DNA from: Chloroflexota bacterium
GTDB taxonomy: Bacteria; Chloroflexota; Anaerolineae; Aggregatilineales; Phototrophicaceae
DNA length: 64,000 nucleotides
NCBI GenBank assembly: GCA_020161935.1
Contig: JAIUNI010000005.1
Coordinates: 310,001 to 374,000 of the forward strand
Direction of reading: 5' to 3'
A program made the position numbers and the translations under genes. This document shows, piece by piece, positions 26,443 through 35,348 of this stretch; the first letter of the stretch is position 1; each line of letters begins with the position of its first letter. Below the pieces are notes generated by a model that was not told the origin of the DNA, ran no database searches, and was given only the letters and a program-made list of their open reading frames with translations.

Positions 26443-28992
26443 CTATTGAGGTTGAGGCACCTTTGCAGTGGCAAGTACACCTGTTTTCTGTTGCTCACCC
26501 GCTGCGCTGTTCATCCGTTTTCCGCGTAGGCGCAGGCTGTTGCTGACCACGAAGACGCTGCTGAAGGCCATCGCACCAGCGGCGAGCATCGGGACGAGCA
26601 GCCCCAACACGGCTACCGGAATGAGGATGATGTTGTAGATGAACGCCCAGAATAGATTCTGGTAGATCGTCCGCATGGTCATTTTGCTTAAGCTGATGGC
26701 TCGTGATACGCCTAGCAAATCCCCGCTCATGAGGGTGAGGTCGCTGGCTTCCATCGCAATATCTGTGCCGGTTCCAATGGCGATGCCAACATCGGCTTGA
26801 GCGAGGGCAGGGGCATCGTTAATGCCGTCGCCAACCATCGCTACTTTTTTGCCACCCGATTGCAGTTTTTGGATGGCTTCCGCTTTTTGTCCCGGTAGCA
26901 CATCGGCTAGTACACGCTTAATACCCGCCTGAGCGGCGATGGCTTCAGCCGTGCGCTGATTGTCGCCCGTTATCATGACGACTTCTAACCCCAACGCTTG
27001 AAGAGTGGCGACCGCTTCACGGGATTCATCCTTGAGTGTATCGGCGATACCGAGGATTCCTGCGGGTTGGTTATCGACCAAAACCACAACTGCCGTTTGC
27101 CCCGTTGCTTGCAGACGAGCAATGGTCTCATCAAAGGCGTTTGTTGGAATGCCCTGTTCGCCGATAAAGCGCGGACTGCCGATCAGAATTTCATGGCCTT
27201 CAACGAATGCGCGAATACCACGACCGGATAGCGATTCGAAACTCTGCGGTTGGGCTGGCTTGAGTCCTTCCTGTTCAGCGGCTTTTACGACAGCTTCCGC
27301 TAGAGGATGTTCGCTGCCGCGTTCGGCACTGGCGGCGAGTCGCAGCAAATCGGCTTGTGCAAAGCCGTTCAAAGCAATGATTTCGGTCACACTTGGCTGG
27401 CCTTTGGTGAGTGTACCCGTTTTATCCAGCGCCACGATTTGGAGGCGGTGAGCGTTTTCAAGCGCCTCACTGTTCTTAAAAAGGATGCCCATTTCAGCAC
27501 CTTTGCCTGTACCGACCATAATGGCAGTCGGTGTTGCTAAACCCAGCGCACAGGGGCAGGCGATTACCAAAACGGCTACTGCATGTACCATCGCTGTCGT
27601 GAATACAGCTTGCCCAATAACCAGCCAACCGACAAACGTGAGTGCGGCTAAGAGGAGGACGATAGGCACGAACACGCTCGATACCTGATCGGCTACCCGT
27701 TGGATAGGGGCTTTTGAGCCTTGAGCCTGTTCGACAAGGCGGATGATTTGTGACAGTGCCGTGCGCGAACCGACGGCAGTGGCTTCGACCACCAAGCGGC
27801 CTTCTTTGTTGACGGTCGCGCCAATCACTTTGCTGCCAACTTTTTTGTTGACTGGCAGACTTTCACCGGTCAACATGGACTCGTCGACCGATGATCGGCC
27901 TTCGATGATGATGCCATCGGTAGGGATGCGTTCGCCGGGGCGGACGATCAGGCGGTCGCCTTCGATAACGGTATCGATCAGGACTTCGACCTCATTGCCA
28001 TCGCGCAGGAGGGTTGCTGTTTTGGGAGCAAGACCAATCAGCGACTTGATGGCTTCACTGGTGCGGCCTTTGGCACGGGCTTCCAGCAGTTTGCCTAACG
28101 TGATGAGCAGTAGGATGACAGCGGCTGTCTCGAAGTAGACGTGTTCGCCGACGACATTCGCTTTGCCAAGTAATATTGCAACTAGGACGACAAGACTATA
28201 GATATAAGCGGTGGATGAACCCAACGCGATTAGTGTATCCATGTTGGTGGTGCGATTACGCGCCGCTTTGTACGCTCCAACGATGTATTGGCGACCGAGC
28301 AAAAACTGCACCGGTGTCGCCAACAGGCCAAAGACGAACGGCCAACCGGCCCATATAAGCCATGCGACCGCCGGATTAACGACTGGCTGCATGTCCATGC
28401 CGGACATGGCGGTGACACTTCCGGCTGCACTTGCCATCACAAGATCACGCACCATGCTGAGGATGAAAAGCGGAATAGTGAACACTGCGCCGACCAGTAC
28501 CAAGCGGTGTTGACGGTCAATCTCCGCTTGGCGGGCGGCGCGTTCGGCATCTTCTGGTTCTTTAACGTTGGCGAGGTCGAGTACACCGTAACCCGCATTT
28601 TCGACGGCCTGAATGAGGTCGGCACGCCGGACAGTGCCGGGGAGGTATGAAACGGTCGCTTTCTCCGTAGCAAGGTTCACGTTCACGCCCAAAACACCGG
28701 ATTGTCGGTTGATGGCGCGTTCAACGTTACGGACACAGCTCGCGCAGGTCATGCCTGTAATCGGCAAGTCGATGGTTGCCTGCGCCACACCATAGCCTGC
28801 TTTGTCGATACGTTCGATCATATCCGTGACTTTGAGCGACGAGGGATCGAATGACACTTGAGCGCGTTCGGTGGCAAAGTTGACATTTGCCGTTTCGACA
28901 CCGGGTATTTTGGTTAAGGTGCGCTCGACCGTTCGGGCGCAGTTGGCACAGGTCATGCCTGTGATGGGGAGGTCAATTGTTTGTACTGTCAT
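26443..28992 (-). CDS. copA: Copper-translocating P1B-type ATPase
   Basis: An 849-residue P-type ATPase. Two N-terminal HMA domains carry CxxC at 15-18 and 83-86 (GMTCANC, GMTCASC). Eight membrane segments follow, with the copper-path motif 'CPCALGLATPTA', phosphorylation motif 'DKTGTL', and hinge 'GDGINDAPAL'. It exports Cu(I) from the cytoplasm. GAGGA lies seven bases before ATG 28992; an ATG one codon upstream is also possible. It is the last gene of a minus-strand operon behind a CsoR-family regulator and a His-rich secreted protein. A copZ-like chaperone gene with a related operator lies at 63.2 kb. Confidence 0.95.
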   Translation of the reverse strand: MTVQTIDLPITGMTCANCARTVERTLTKIPGVETANVNFATERAQVSFDPSSLKVTDMIERIDKAGYGVAQATIDLPITGMTCASCVRNVERAINRQSGVLGVNVNLATEKATVSYLPGTVRRADLIQAVENAGYGVLDLANVKEPEDAERAARQAEIDRQHRLVLVGAVFTIPLFILSMVRDLVMASAAGSVTAMSGMDMQPVVNPAVAWLIWAGWPFVFGLLATPVQFLLGRQYIVGAYKAARNRTTNMDTLIALGSSTAYIYSLVVLVAILLGKANVVGEHVYFETAAVILLLITLGKLLEARAKGRTSEAIKSLIGLAPKTATLLRDGNEVEVLIDTVIEGDRLIVRPGERIPTDGIIIEGRSSVDESMLTGESLPVNKKVGSKVIGATVNKEGRLVVEATAVGSRTALSQIIRLVEQAQGSKAPIQRVADQVSSVFVPIVLLLAALTFVGWLVIGQAVFTTAMVHAVAVLVIACPCALGLATPTAIMVGTGKGAEMGILFKNSEALENAHRLQIVALDKTGTLTKGQPSVTEIIALNGFAQADLLRLAASAERGSEHPLAEAVVKAAEQEGLKPAQPQSFESLSGRGIRAFVEGHEILIGSPRFIGEQGIPTNAFDETIARLQATGQTAVVVLVDNQPAGILGIADTLKDESREAVATLQALGLEVVMITGDNQRTAEAIAAQAGIKRVLADVLPGQKAEAIQKLQSGGKKVAMVGDGINDAPALAQADVGIAIGTGTDIAMEASDLTLMSGDLLGVSRAISLSKMTMRTIYQNLFWAFIYNIILIPVAVLGLLVPMLAAGAMAFSSVFVVSNSLRLRGKRMNSAAGEQQKTGVLATAKVPQPQ

Positions 28993-29003
28993 CATCAAAT
29001 CCT

Positions 29004-29900
29004 CTAACCGTGGCTATGCGCTGAGGGTGCAGCGCCAGCCTCACCGGAAACTTCTACTACATAGGGGAAGGTGTAAATTTCACCTTGATATTGCACTTGT
29101 AACCACATCACCCAAAGCCCTTCCATCGGGAATACAGCTTCAAATTGGAGATGTGGCCCATAATTCATATTCGTGTCCATACCACTCGTCAAGGGTGTAG
29201 CAGTCACCGCATGATCCATGCCGCTCATCGCTGCCATATCATGTCCGGCGGGGTGGGTGTGGATATAGGTTTGCGCTGCGGGATCAAGGATGACCAGATG
29301 CCCAGCGGCTCCTAAATATTCCTCCAAGTTGGTTACATCTACCCCGGTAGCAGCGTTCGTGACATGGAAATTCAGCGTTGTTTCCGATCCTACGGTGAAC
29401 TGAGCGGTGGCATCGAGCGTGATTTTTAAGTCACCGACTGATACTTCTGGCGAACTGGAATTCAGGTGTGCATGAGTGGATTGTGCGCCGGAGACAGCCA
29501 ACTCACTTCGTACGACCTGCTGGGTATCACCGGTCGGGGTGAAATCGGTAAAGACGACGTAGTTGGCTGCGTTTGGCAGCATTACATCGTTTAACTGGAA
29601 TACACCGTTGCCTTGATACACGGGATGGAGATGTATGAACACGGATAAATCCTCGCTGACAATAATGAGATGCAACAGTTTGGTATGCACTTCATCAAAT
29701 GCTGTTATTGGCGTACCCGTGTTTGCGTCATCGATTTGAAACGTTAGGGTAAACGGTTTTGTGGCTTCAACAGTTGCCCCATCAGTTGACACTTTGACTG
29801 TGTATTTGGGCTTTGCTACGGGTATGGGTGTCGCGTCATGGGCGGAGAGTTTAGCCCCTAGTGCTAATAACATGAACGACATCAAAATAACAAATCGCAT
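29004..29900 (-). CDS. Secreted histidine/methionine-rich protein with duplicated domain, copper operon
   Basis: A 298-residue protein with a signal peptide (about 1-20, cleavage near 'LSA-HD'). Two homologous halves are visible: about 48-138 and 172-288. Each has a His 13 residues before an His-x-His motif: His77 with His90-Leu-His92, and His201 with His214-Thr-His216. The second half then has a Met/His-rich insert (about 220-250). These are plausible Cu ligands. It lies 11 bases upstream of copA and 24 bases downstream of the regulator, so a role in extracytoplasmic copper binding or delivery is inferred. I do not recognise a named family with certainty. Confidence 0.75.
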   Translation of the reverse strand: MRFVILMSFMLLALGAKLSAHDATPIPVAKPKYTVKVSTDGATVEATKPFTLTFQIDDANTGTPITAFDEVHTKLLHLIIVSEDLSVFIHLHPVYQGNGVFQLNDVMLPNAANYVVFTDFTPTGDTQQVVRSELAVSGAQSTHAHLNSSSPEVSVGDLKITLDATAQFTVGSETTLNFHVTNAATGVDVTNLEEYLGAAGHLVILDPAAQTYIHTHPAGHDMAAMSGMDHAVTATPLTSGMDTNMNYGPHLQFEAVFPMEGLWVMWLQVQYQGEIYTFPYVVEVSGEAGAAPSAHSHG

Positions 29901-29924
29901 GTGATACCTCTTTCTGCGGTGTCA

Positions 29925-30227
29925 TTAGTGGTTGAGTAAGTCAAAAATGCGGCTGAGTTCACGTGTGGTGTTTTCGGGATCATCTGCCATTTCGTGACGG
30001 GCGGTGTTCACGAGATAGCATTCCACCAAATGCGTGATTAAGCTGGTCATGCCTTTTTCGACCGTTCGGGCGCGAATGACACGATCTTCGCAACTGCCTT
30101 CATCGGCTTCGATCATCTTTTCAAGTGCGTTTAGCTGCCCTTGAATACGACGAATACGGTGCAACGTTTTGGTGTTGTATTCACATTTCAAATCGTGTTC
30201 TACAGGTTGAATGGTTTCGTCTGTCAT
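29925..30227 (-). CDS. csoR: CsoR/RcnR-family metal-sensing repressor, atypical ligand set
   Basis: A 100-residue all-helical regulator of the CsoR/RcnR/FrmR family ('LHRIRRIQGQLNALEKMIE' in helix 1-2). The first Cys of the copper site is present (Cys46). Aligned without gaps, the expected His and second Cys (25 and 29 residues later) are Tyr71 and Thr75. Possible alternative ligands are His66 and Cys70, and Cys15 near the N-terminus. It is the first gene of the copper operon and a perfect-looking CsoR operator lies just upstream, so copper sensing is still the best guess. AGGAGG precedes the ATG. Confidence 0.85.
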   Translation of the reverse strand: MTDETIQPVEHDLKCEYNTKTLHRIRRIQGQLNALEKMIEADEGSCEDRVIRARTVEKGMTSLITHLVECYLVNTARHEMADDPENTTRELSRIFDLLNH

Positions 30228-30249
30228 ATCATCCTCCTGCTATAATGAC

Positions 30250-30265
30250 ATACCCGTGGGGGTAT
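30250..30265 (-). promoter_or_regulatory. Candidate CsoR operator upstream of copper operon
   Basis: ATACCCCCACGGGTAT on the minus strand, 23 bases before the regulator start, has the TACCC-N-GGGTA-type dyad known for CsoR sites in Bacillus. The same core with 13 of 16 matching positions is at 63503-63518 before copZ. Confidence 0.7.
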
Positions 30266-30359
30266 ATCTTACCTGCCAATTTTTGAAATGATAGGTCGGA
30301 CATTTTCCTCAATAATCGGGTAGGATTAAACGCTGGAGCCAACTATCGTGTGAGCCATT

Positions 30360-31727
30360 ATGACTATCTACCGGTTTTACAAACGTTATCAACTTGTCCC
30401 TATTCACTTGGGCATTTTGTTGACGTGTTTATTCCTGCCCGTGTGGTACCGGTTTCCGAGGGTGAATACGCTGGGCATGGCTGATTTCAGCACGTTTTAC
30501 AGCGCAGGCTTTGTAGTTTTTTGGCCGATGTTGTGGACGGTGATTTGGTGGATGGTTAGCGGATTCGCGGGTATTCGGCGGTTGTGGGGTAGCAAGGCAG
30601 CGAGAATGTGGGTTGCTATGTGCGTGATATTTGCCGGATGGATATTGCTGTCGTGGGTGTGGAGCTATAAACGGGTTAGTTACCCTTCGGCAACCCTTAG
30701 CGCGGCTGTTCCGTTCATCTTGGTTATCTTGTTTGCGCTGGCAACTGCTTGTTCAGAAGTTCCGATTAAGTGGATCGGCATAACGCTGATTGTGGGTTTG
30801 GTGTGGAATAGCCTAGTTGCTGCGGGGCAAGTGACATTTCAAGCGCCAATCGGCTTATCCGCTTTGGGGGAGTTTCGGTTCAATCCGGCTGCTTCGGGAA
30901 CGGTGGTCGTGCAAGCGGGCGATACTCGGTGGCTGCGACCGTATGGACTGCTGCCACATCCAAACATGCTAGCCGGATTTTTCTTGATGGCGCTGAGTGT
31001 GGCATTTGTGGGGGTGATGACATCATCACGGCGGTATTGGTGGCTCATTTTGGGTTTACTTGTGTTCGGCTTTTGGACTTTTTTGCTGACGTTTTCACGC
31101 AGCGCATGGTTAGGATTCGGTGCCAGTATCAGTGTGATATTGCTGGCAACTTTTCGAGTTTGGCGTATTGAGCGTTCGAGATTGATACGAGGGATATTTA
31201 GTATCGGCGTGCTGGCGATTACACTTGGCCTTTTTTGGACGATCTATCAGCCATTTTTAGCGGCAAGGGCGGGTGTTGGGGATGAGTCGGTCGAACAGCG
31301 GTCAACCAGCGACCGAGCCGTTTATAACCAAATTGCGATTGAGGCCGTTCGAGAGTCGCCAATATTGGGAACGGGGATCGGAAACTATCCGTGGTATGCG
31401 GCCAAATATTTATCCAAGACGGATTTTGACTTGAAAGGGCAGCCTGTTCATAACATCTATCTTGCGGCTTGGTCGGAGTTGGGCGCAATTGGATTAGGAT
31501 TGTTCGTTAGCATCATTCAGCTAGCGATTCGAGGGGGTATCCAAAACGTCAGACGTAGTGAGGCAAGTACGCAGATGTTTTATTATGCCGCTGGTATTGG
31601 CATCATTACGGCGTTTCTGGTCATCGGCTTATTTGACCACTACACATGGACAATCATTCAATTTCAAGCGGCGTTTTGGGGGACAATGGCGGTCATTATC
31701 CGACCGCCATTGTCACAAAATGGTTAG
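30360..31727 (+). CDS. O-antigen ligase-like membrane protein
   Basis: A 455-residue polytopic protein with about eleven predicted membrane segments. A large extracytoplasmic loop (about 305-375) with 'RAVYNQIAIEAVRESPILGTGIGNYP' and 'HNIYLAAWSELGAIGL' is the Wzy_C/WaaL signature, including the conserved His that faces the lipid carrier. Members join or polymerise polysaccharide on undecaprenyl carriers. No other polysaccharide gene is adjacent. Its last four bases overlap the convergent SH3-protein gene. Confidence 0.82.
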   Translation: MTIYRFYKRYQLVPIHLGILLTCLFLPVWYRFPRVNTLGMADFSTFYSAGFVVFWPMLWTVIWWMVSGFAGIRRLWGSKAARMWVAMCVIFAGWILLSWVWSYKRVSYPSATLSAAVPFILVILFALATACSEVPIKWIGITLIVGLVWNSLVAAGQVTFQAPIGLSALGEFRFNPAASGTVVVQAGDTRWLRPYGLLPHPNMLAGFFLMALSVAFVGVMTSSRRYWWLILGLLVFGFWTFLLTFSRSAWLGFGASISVILLATFRVWRIERSRLIRGIFSIGVLAITLGLFWTIYQPFLAARAGVGDESVEQRSTSDRAVYNQIAIEAVRESPILGTGIGNYPWYAAKYLSKTDFDLKGQPVHNIYLAAWSELGAIGLGLFVSIIQLAIRGGIQNVRRSEASTQMFYYAAGIGIITAFLVIGLFDHYTWTIIQFQAAFWGTMAVIIRPPLSQNG

Positions 31728-33028
31728 CCAGCAGGGAGGGGCGGAGGCGAAACGAGGGGCAAGTTTCCACAAGCACCAGCAGCGGCAGTATTGTCTGCGG
31801 CGATCCATACACCTTCACCTAAACGCCACCAAACTGCGCCATCCGAGCCGATAGCACGGGCATCCGGGTTGCCGTAGTAGCCGCCAGTTACACCACGACG
31901 AATGGGGTAATTCGTACCGGGGCCGCTGCGTAAATTGACATCAACAGTCCAAGCCGCGACACAGGGCGAGTCTGCGGTAAAGGTTTGGAGGAAGCCTGTG
32001 CCGGGGGTAAAGGGGAAGATGACACCACCGAGCGAGAACGGTAGTTCAAATTCGCGGGGTAACAATACCAGCGGTAAGTAGCGGGCGTTGGCGTAGTCGT
32101 ATTCGACAGGCGGTGTGTAGAGAATGGTGCTGCCTTGAAAGCCATACTCGATACTTTCAGCGGGTTTGAGGCGATAACCATTGTTATATAAAAGTTCACC
32201 TTCGAGTAAGCTGAGGATGGTTTTTCCGTCAGCGGTGGTTTGCAGCAAGAGCGTGCCGGAGAGAGTGAGACCGGCACTATTCACTTCGAGATTGGTGGAG
32301 ACACCAACCGGTGTTTGTAATAACAAGCCACTTTCGGGTGCAGCGGCACAAGGCGCATCATCTAAACCGGTGCGGAGGCCAATGGATTGCAGGGGTGCGA
32401 AGACATCGGCAATCTGGCTGTCAGGTTCAAGTACCTGTAGCTGGCTTAATTCGGGGGCGTTACGGATGACATCAATCGAGAGCCATCCATCGGCGATACG
32501 AACCCAAGATGTATCTTCAAGGCGACCAATAGCTTGCAAACGATCACCACTATACACACCACGAACAATGGCAGCATCAGCTTTCGGTTCAGCACGGAGG
32601 TTAGCGCCAGTCGGTTCAGTAACGGTGATTTCGACTGCTACAAAGTCCGCCGAGGCTTCACTGTTATTTTGAACTGTAGTCTGCCCAAAGGCGAGGGCGG
32701 TGAGATGACCTTCGGCGATGTCAGAGCGAATGTTCATAAGGGACATGCCCCAAGTTTCGTCATCGGCATCGAAAGCGGCGGTGCTGATCGATTCGAAGGC
32801 TGCTAGCGATACGATGTCACCAGATTCCGAGAAGTCGAGCCGGACATTCGGGCGAGGCTGCACTTCGACAATGGCGTTGCCATAACAGGCTTGGTTTTGC
32901 TCAAGTGTCGAACAGGCTTCGCGGGTGGTTTCGATCACATTTTGCGTAAACGCGACACAATCCAAAGATTGGGCGAGGGCTGAACCGGAGGTTACGAGGA
33001 ATAAAAACAGAATTGCGAGACGATGCAT
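31724..33028 (-). CDS. Secreted protein with two SH3-like domains
   Basis: A 434-residue exported protein: signal peptide (about 1-19), an N-terminal Cys-containing region, a bacterial SH3 domain at about 135-190 ('NLRAEPKADAAIVRGVYSGD'), a beta-rich middle region (190-350), and a second SH3 domain at about 365-420 ('NLRSGPGTNYPIRRG'). Such domains bind peptidoglycan or peptides outside the cell. The Pro-rich tail ends the protein. The gene starts at the last base pair of the epimerase stop (TAATG overlap), suggesting cotranscription, which is an odd functional pairing. Confidence 0.8.
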   Translation of the reverse strand: MHRLAILFLFLVTSGSALAQSLDCVAFTQNVIETTREACSTLEQNQACYGNAIVEVQPRPNVRLDFSESGDIVSLAAFESISTAAFDADDETWGMSLMNIRSDIAEGHLTALAFGQTTVQNNSEASADFVAVEITVTEPTGANLRAEPKADAAIVRGVYSGDRLQAIGRLEDTSWVRIADGWLSIDVIRNAPELSQLQVLEPDSQIADVFAPLQSIGLRTGLDDAPCAAAPESGLLLQTPVGVSTNLEVNSAGLTLSGTLLLQTTADGKTILSLLEGELLYNNGYRLKPAESIEYGFQGSTILYTPPVEYDYANARYLPLVLLPREFELPFSLGGVIFPFTPGTGFLQTFTADSPCVAAWTVDVNLRSGPGTNYPIRRGVTGGYYGNPDARAIGSDGAVWWRLGEGVWIAADNTAAAGACGNLPLVSPPPLPAG

Positions 33029-33444
33029 TAATGGTTGCCTTTCGGTAATTCGTACAATTCTACCATTACACCGCCAGTACTTTTGGGGTGAACGAATGCG
33101 TAACGTGTGCCATCTTCACGTTGGCGCGGGGTTTCGTTAATGAGTTGGATGCCCTGTGCGGTGATATGGGACATGGCGGCTTCAATATCGGCGACGGCAA
33201 GGCAGAGATGATGCATACCAGCACCACGTTTGGCGAGATATTTGGCGATACCACTGTCGTCTGTGGTGGGTTTAAGGAGTTCGATGCGTGATTCACCAAC
33301 GGGTAGGAATGCGATGTCAACGGCTTCGTGTTCATTTGATTCGGTACCTTGCAGCGGGAGACCCAATGCGTTTTGCCAAAAGTTGAGGGCAGCATCAAGG
33401 TCATCTACAACTACGGCAACATGGTCAATTTTAATAGGGGTCAT
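33028..33444 (-). CDS. mce: Methylmalonyl-CoA epimerase
   Basis: A 138-residue vicinal-oxygen-chelate protein with two betaalphabetabetabeta modules. Metal ligands of the epimerase are visible: His8 ('IDHVAV'), a His in 'GMHHLCLAV', and a C-terminal Glu in 'VELYE'. It interconverts (S)- and (R)-methylmalonyl-CoA, linking propionyl-CoA carboxylase (48.5 kb) to methylmalonyl-CoA mutase (15.9 kb). The start at 33444 (MTPIKIDH) has AAGGA upstream; ten extra residues before it are probably not translated. It is divergent from an acyl-CoA dehydrogenase gene. Confidence 0.9.
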   Translation of the reverse strand: MTPIKIDHVAVVVDDLDAALNFWQNALGLPLQGTESNEHEAVDIAFLPVGESRIELLKPTTDDSGIAKYLAKRGAGMHHLCLAVADIEAAMSHITAQGIQLINETPRQREDGTRYAFVHPKSTGGVMVELYELPKGNH

Positions 33445-33550
33445 TTTAACGTTCCTTAAAGCATAATTTGCCAATCATGAGACGCATTATACAGCAGCAG
33501 GGTGCTATAATTCAGGTAACAAAGTCCATTTATTTGAGGTACTAGACTTC

Positions 33551-34741
33551 ATGGTTAGCACAGTTCATTCTTCAAATTTAAGTTTACAACTGACCGATGA
33601 ACATTTGGCGCTGCAGGACGCAGTACGAAAATTTGCCCAAAAAGAGATCGTGCCAATTGCGGCGGAGTTTGATGAGTCGGGCGAATTTCCACTGACGACG
33701 ATTAAGCAAATGGGTGCGATGGGGTTGATGGGGATTGAAGTGCCGGAAGAATATGGCGGTGTGGGTATGGATACACTGGCCTACGTGCTGACGATGATCG
33801 AAGTAGCGAAGGCGGATGCCAGCCACAGTACGATTGTGAGCGTGAATAATTCGCTTTACTGCCACGGATTGATGAAGTTCGGGACTGAGGAACAGAAGCA
33901 GCAGTTTCTGGTTCCGGTTGCCAGCGGTGAGAAGATCGGGGCATACAGCTTGACCGAGCCGATGTCCGGCAGCGATGCGGCGACGATGCAAAGCCGTGCG
34001 GTACTGAACGAAGCCGGTACGCATTATGTGATTAACGGGCGGAAAAGCTGGGTGACGAGTGGGCCAGTGGCGGATGCGTTAGTACTGTTTACGATGACTG
34101 AGCCGGAAAAAGGCAACAAGGGGATTACGGCGTTCTTGATTGATGCTCATCAACCGGGGTTCATACGTGGGAAGAAAGAACCGAAGATGGGTATTCGGGC
34201 GAGTGCGACCAGTGAGATTGTTTACGACAATTATCTGTGTCCGGTAGAGAATGTGCTGGGCAAGGTGGGCGAAGGCTTCAAGATTGCGATGACGGTTCTG
34301 GATGCAGGGCGCATTGGGATTGCTTCACAGGCGTTGGGGATTGCGGAGGCGGCTTACGAGGCGAGTGTGCAGTATGCGCGTGACCGGCAGGCGTTCGGTG
34401 AGCCAATCGGGTCATTCCAGATGATTCAGCAGAAGATTGCGGATATGAAGACACGGATTGAGGCCAGCCGACAACTGATTTATAACGCGGTGCTGGCGAA
34501 GGAACGAAATAAACTAACCGGCGAACGGTACACATTGGAAGCGAGCATGGCGAAGTTGTTTGCCAGCGAAACGGCGATGTTTGTTGCCCATCAAGCGGTG
34601 CAAATTCACGGCGGGATGGGCTACAGCAAGGAACTGCCAGTCGAGCGATATTTCCGTGATGCGAAGATTACCGAGATTTATGAAGGTACGAGCGAAGTAC
34701 AGCGGTTGGTGATTGCACGGAATGAACTCGGTTTGCGGTAG
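33551..34741 (+). CDS. Acyl-CoA dehydrogenase (short-chain type)
   Basis: A 396-residue flavoprotein with N-terminal alpha domain, a middle beta domain ('AYSLTEPMSGSDAA', 'KSWVTSGPVADALV'), and a C-terminal helical domain. The catalytic base is the Glu in 'EIYEGTSE', placed as in butyryl-/short-chain dehydrogenases, and 'QIHGGMGYSKELPVERYFRD' is the FAD/tetramer signature. It would oxidise an acyl-CoA to the 2-enoyl-CoA. Divergent from the epimerase, and together with isobutyryl-CoA mutase and the carboxylase it fits short- or branched-chain acyl-CoA degradation. Confidence 0.92.
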   Translation: MVSTVHSSNLSLQLTDEHLALQDAVRKFAQKEIVPIAAEFDESGEFPLTTIKQMGAMGLMGIEVPEEYGGVGMDTLAYVLTMIEVAKADASHSTIVSVNNSLYCHGLMKFGTEEQKQQFLVPVASGEKIGAYSLTEPMSGSDAATMQSRAVLNEAGTHYVINGRKSWVTSGPVADALVLFTMTEPEKGNKGITAFLIDAHQPGFIRGKKEPKMGIRASATSEIVYDNYLCPVENVLGKVGEGFKIAMTVLDAGRIGIASQALGIAEAAYEASVQYARDRQAFGEPIGSFQMIQQKIADMKTRIEASRQLIYNAVLAKERNKLTGERYTLEASMAKLFASETAMFVAHQAVQIHGGMGYSKELPVERYFRDAKITEIYEGTSEVQRLVIARNELGLR

Positions 34742-34766
34742 TAAACGGATGAGGAGGGATTGAAGT

Positions 34767-35336
34767 ATGGCTTTACCCAAGTTTGTGACACCAGAGGAAT
34801 ATCTTCGCTTGGAGCGAGCAAGTGAGGAAAAGCACGAGTATTTCCGTGGTGAAATTTTCGCTATGTCGGGGGCAAGCCGTGAACATAACCTTATTGCCCA
34901 AAATACAAGTCGGCACTTGGGTAATCAGCTTGATAACCAACCGTGTGAAGTTTACCAGAGCGACATGCGTGTAAAAATTCCTTCAACTGAACTCTACACT
35001 TATCCAGATGTCGTCGTTGTTTGCGGAACACCTGAGTTTGAGGATACCCAGCTTGATACGCTGCTAAATCCAACAGTCATCATCGAAGTGTTGTCTGCCT
35101 CGACTGAAAAGTATGACCGTGGCAGGAAGGCATTATTTTATCGTCGTATTGCTTCGTTGCAGGAATATGTGTTGATTGCTCAAGATAATGCTCAAGTTGA
35201 ACATTATCAACGGCAATCTGACCAGTGGATTATTCAGGATTTTAACACTTTAGATGCTCAACTGAACTTATTGTCGATTGGATGTTCAATTGGTGTTCGT
35301 GACATCTATAAGAAGGTTATTTTTAGGTCTGAATAA
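34767..35336 (+). CDS. Uma2-family putative endonuclease (DUF820)
   Basis: A 189-residue protein with the restriction-endonuclease-like fold: 'YLRLERASEEKHEYFRGEIFAMSG', 'YTYPDVVVV' (catalytic Asp), and 'VIIEVLSASTEKYDRGRK' (Glu/Lys of the PD-(D/E)XK core). Such solitary genes are abundant in cyanobacteria and Chloroflexota and their role is unknown; they often lie next to repeats. It is colinear with the dehydrogenase upstream and the reductase downstream (short gaps), but the functional link is doubtful. Confidence 0.85.
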   Translation: MALPKFVTPEEYLRLERASEEKHEYFRGEIFAMSGASREHNLIAQNTSRHLGNQLDNQPCEVYQSDMRVKIPSTELYTYPDVVVVCGTPEFEDTQLDTLLNPTVIIEVLSASTEKYDRGRKALFYRRIASLQEYVLIAQDNAQVEHYQRQSDQWIIQDFNTLDAQLNLLSIGCSIGVRDIYKKVIFRSE

Positions 35337-35348
35337 GGATGTTTTCGA

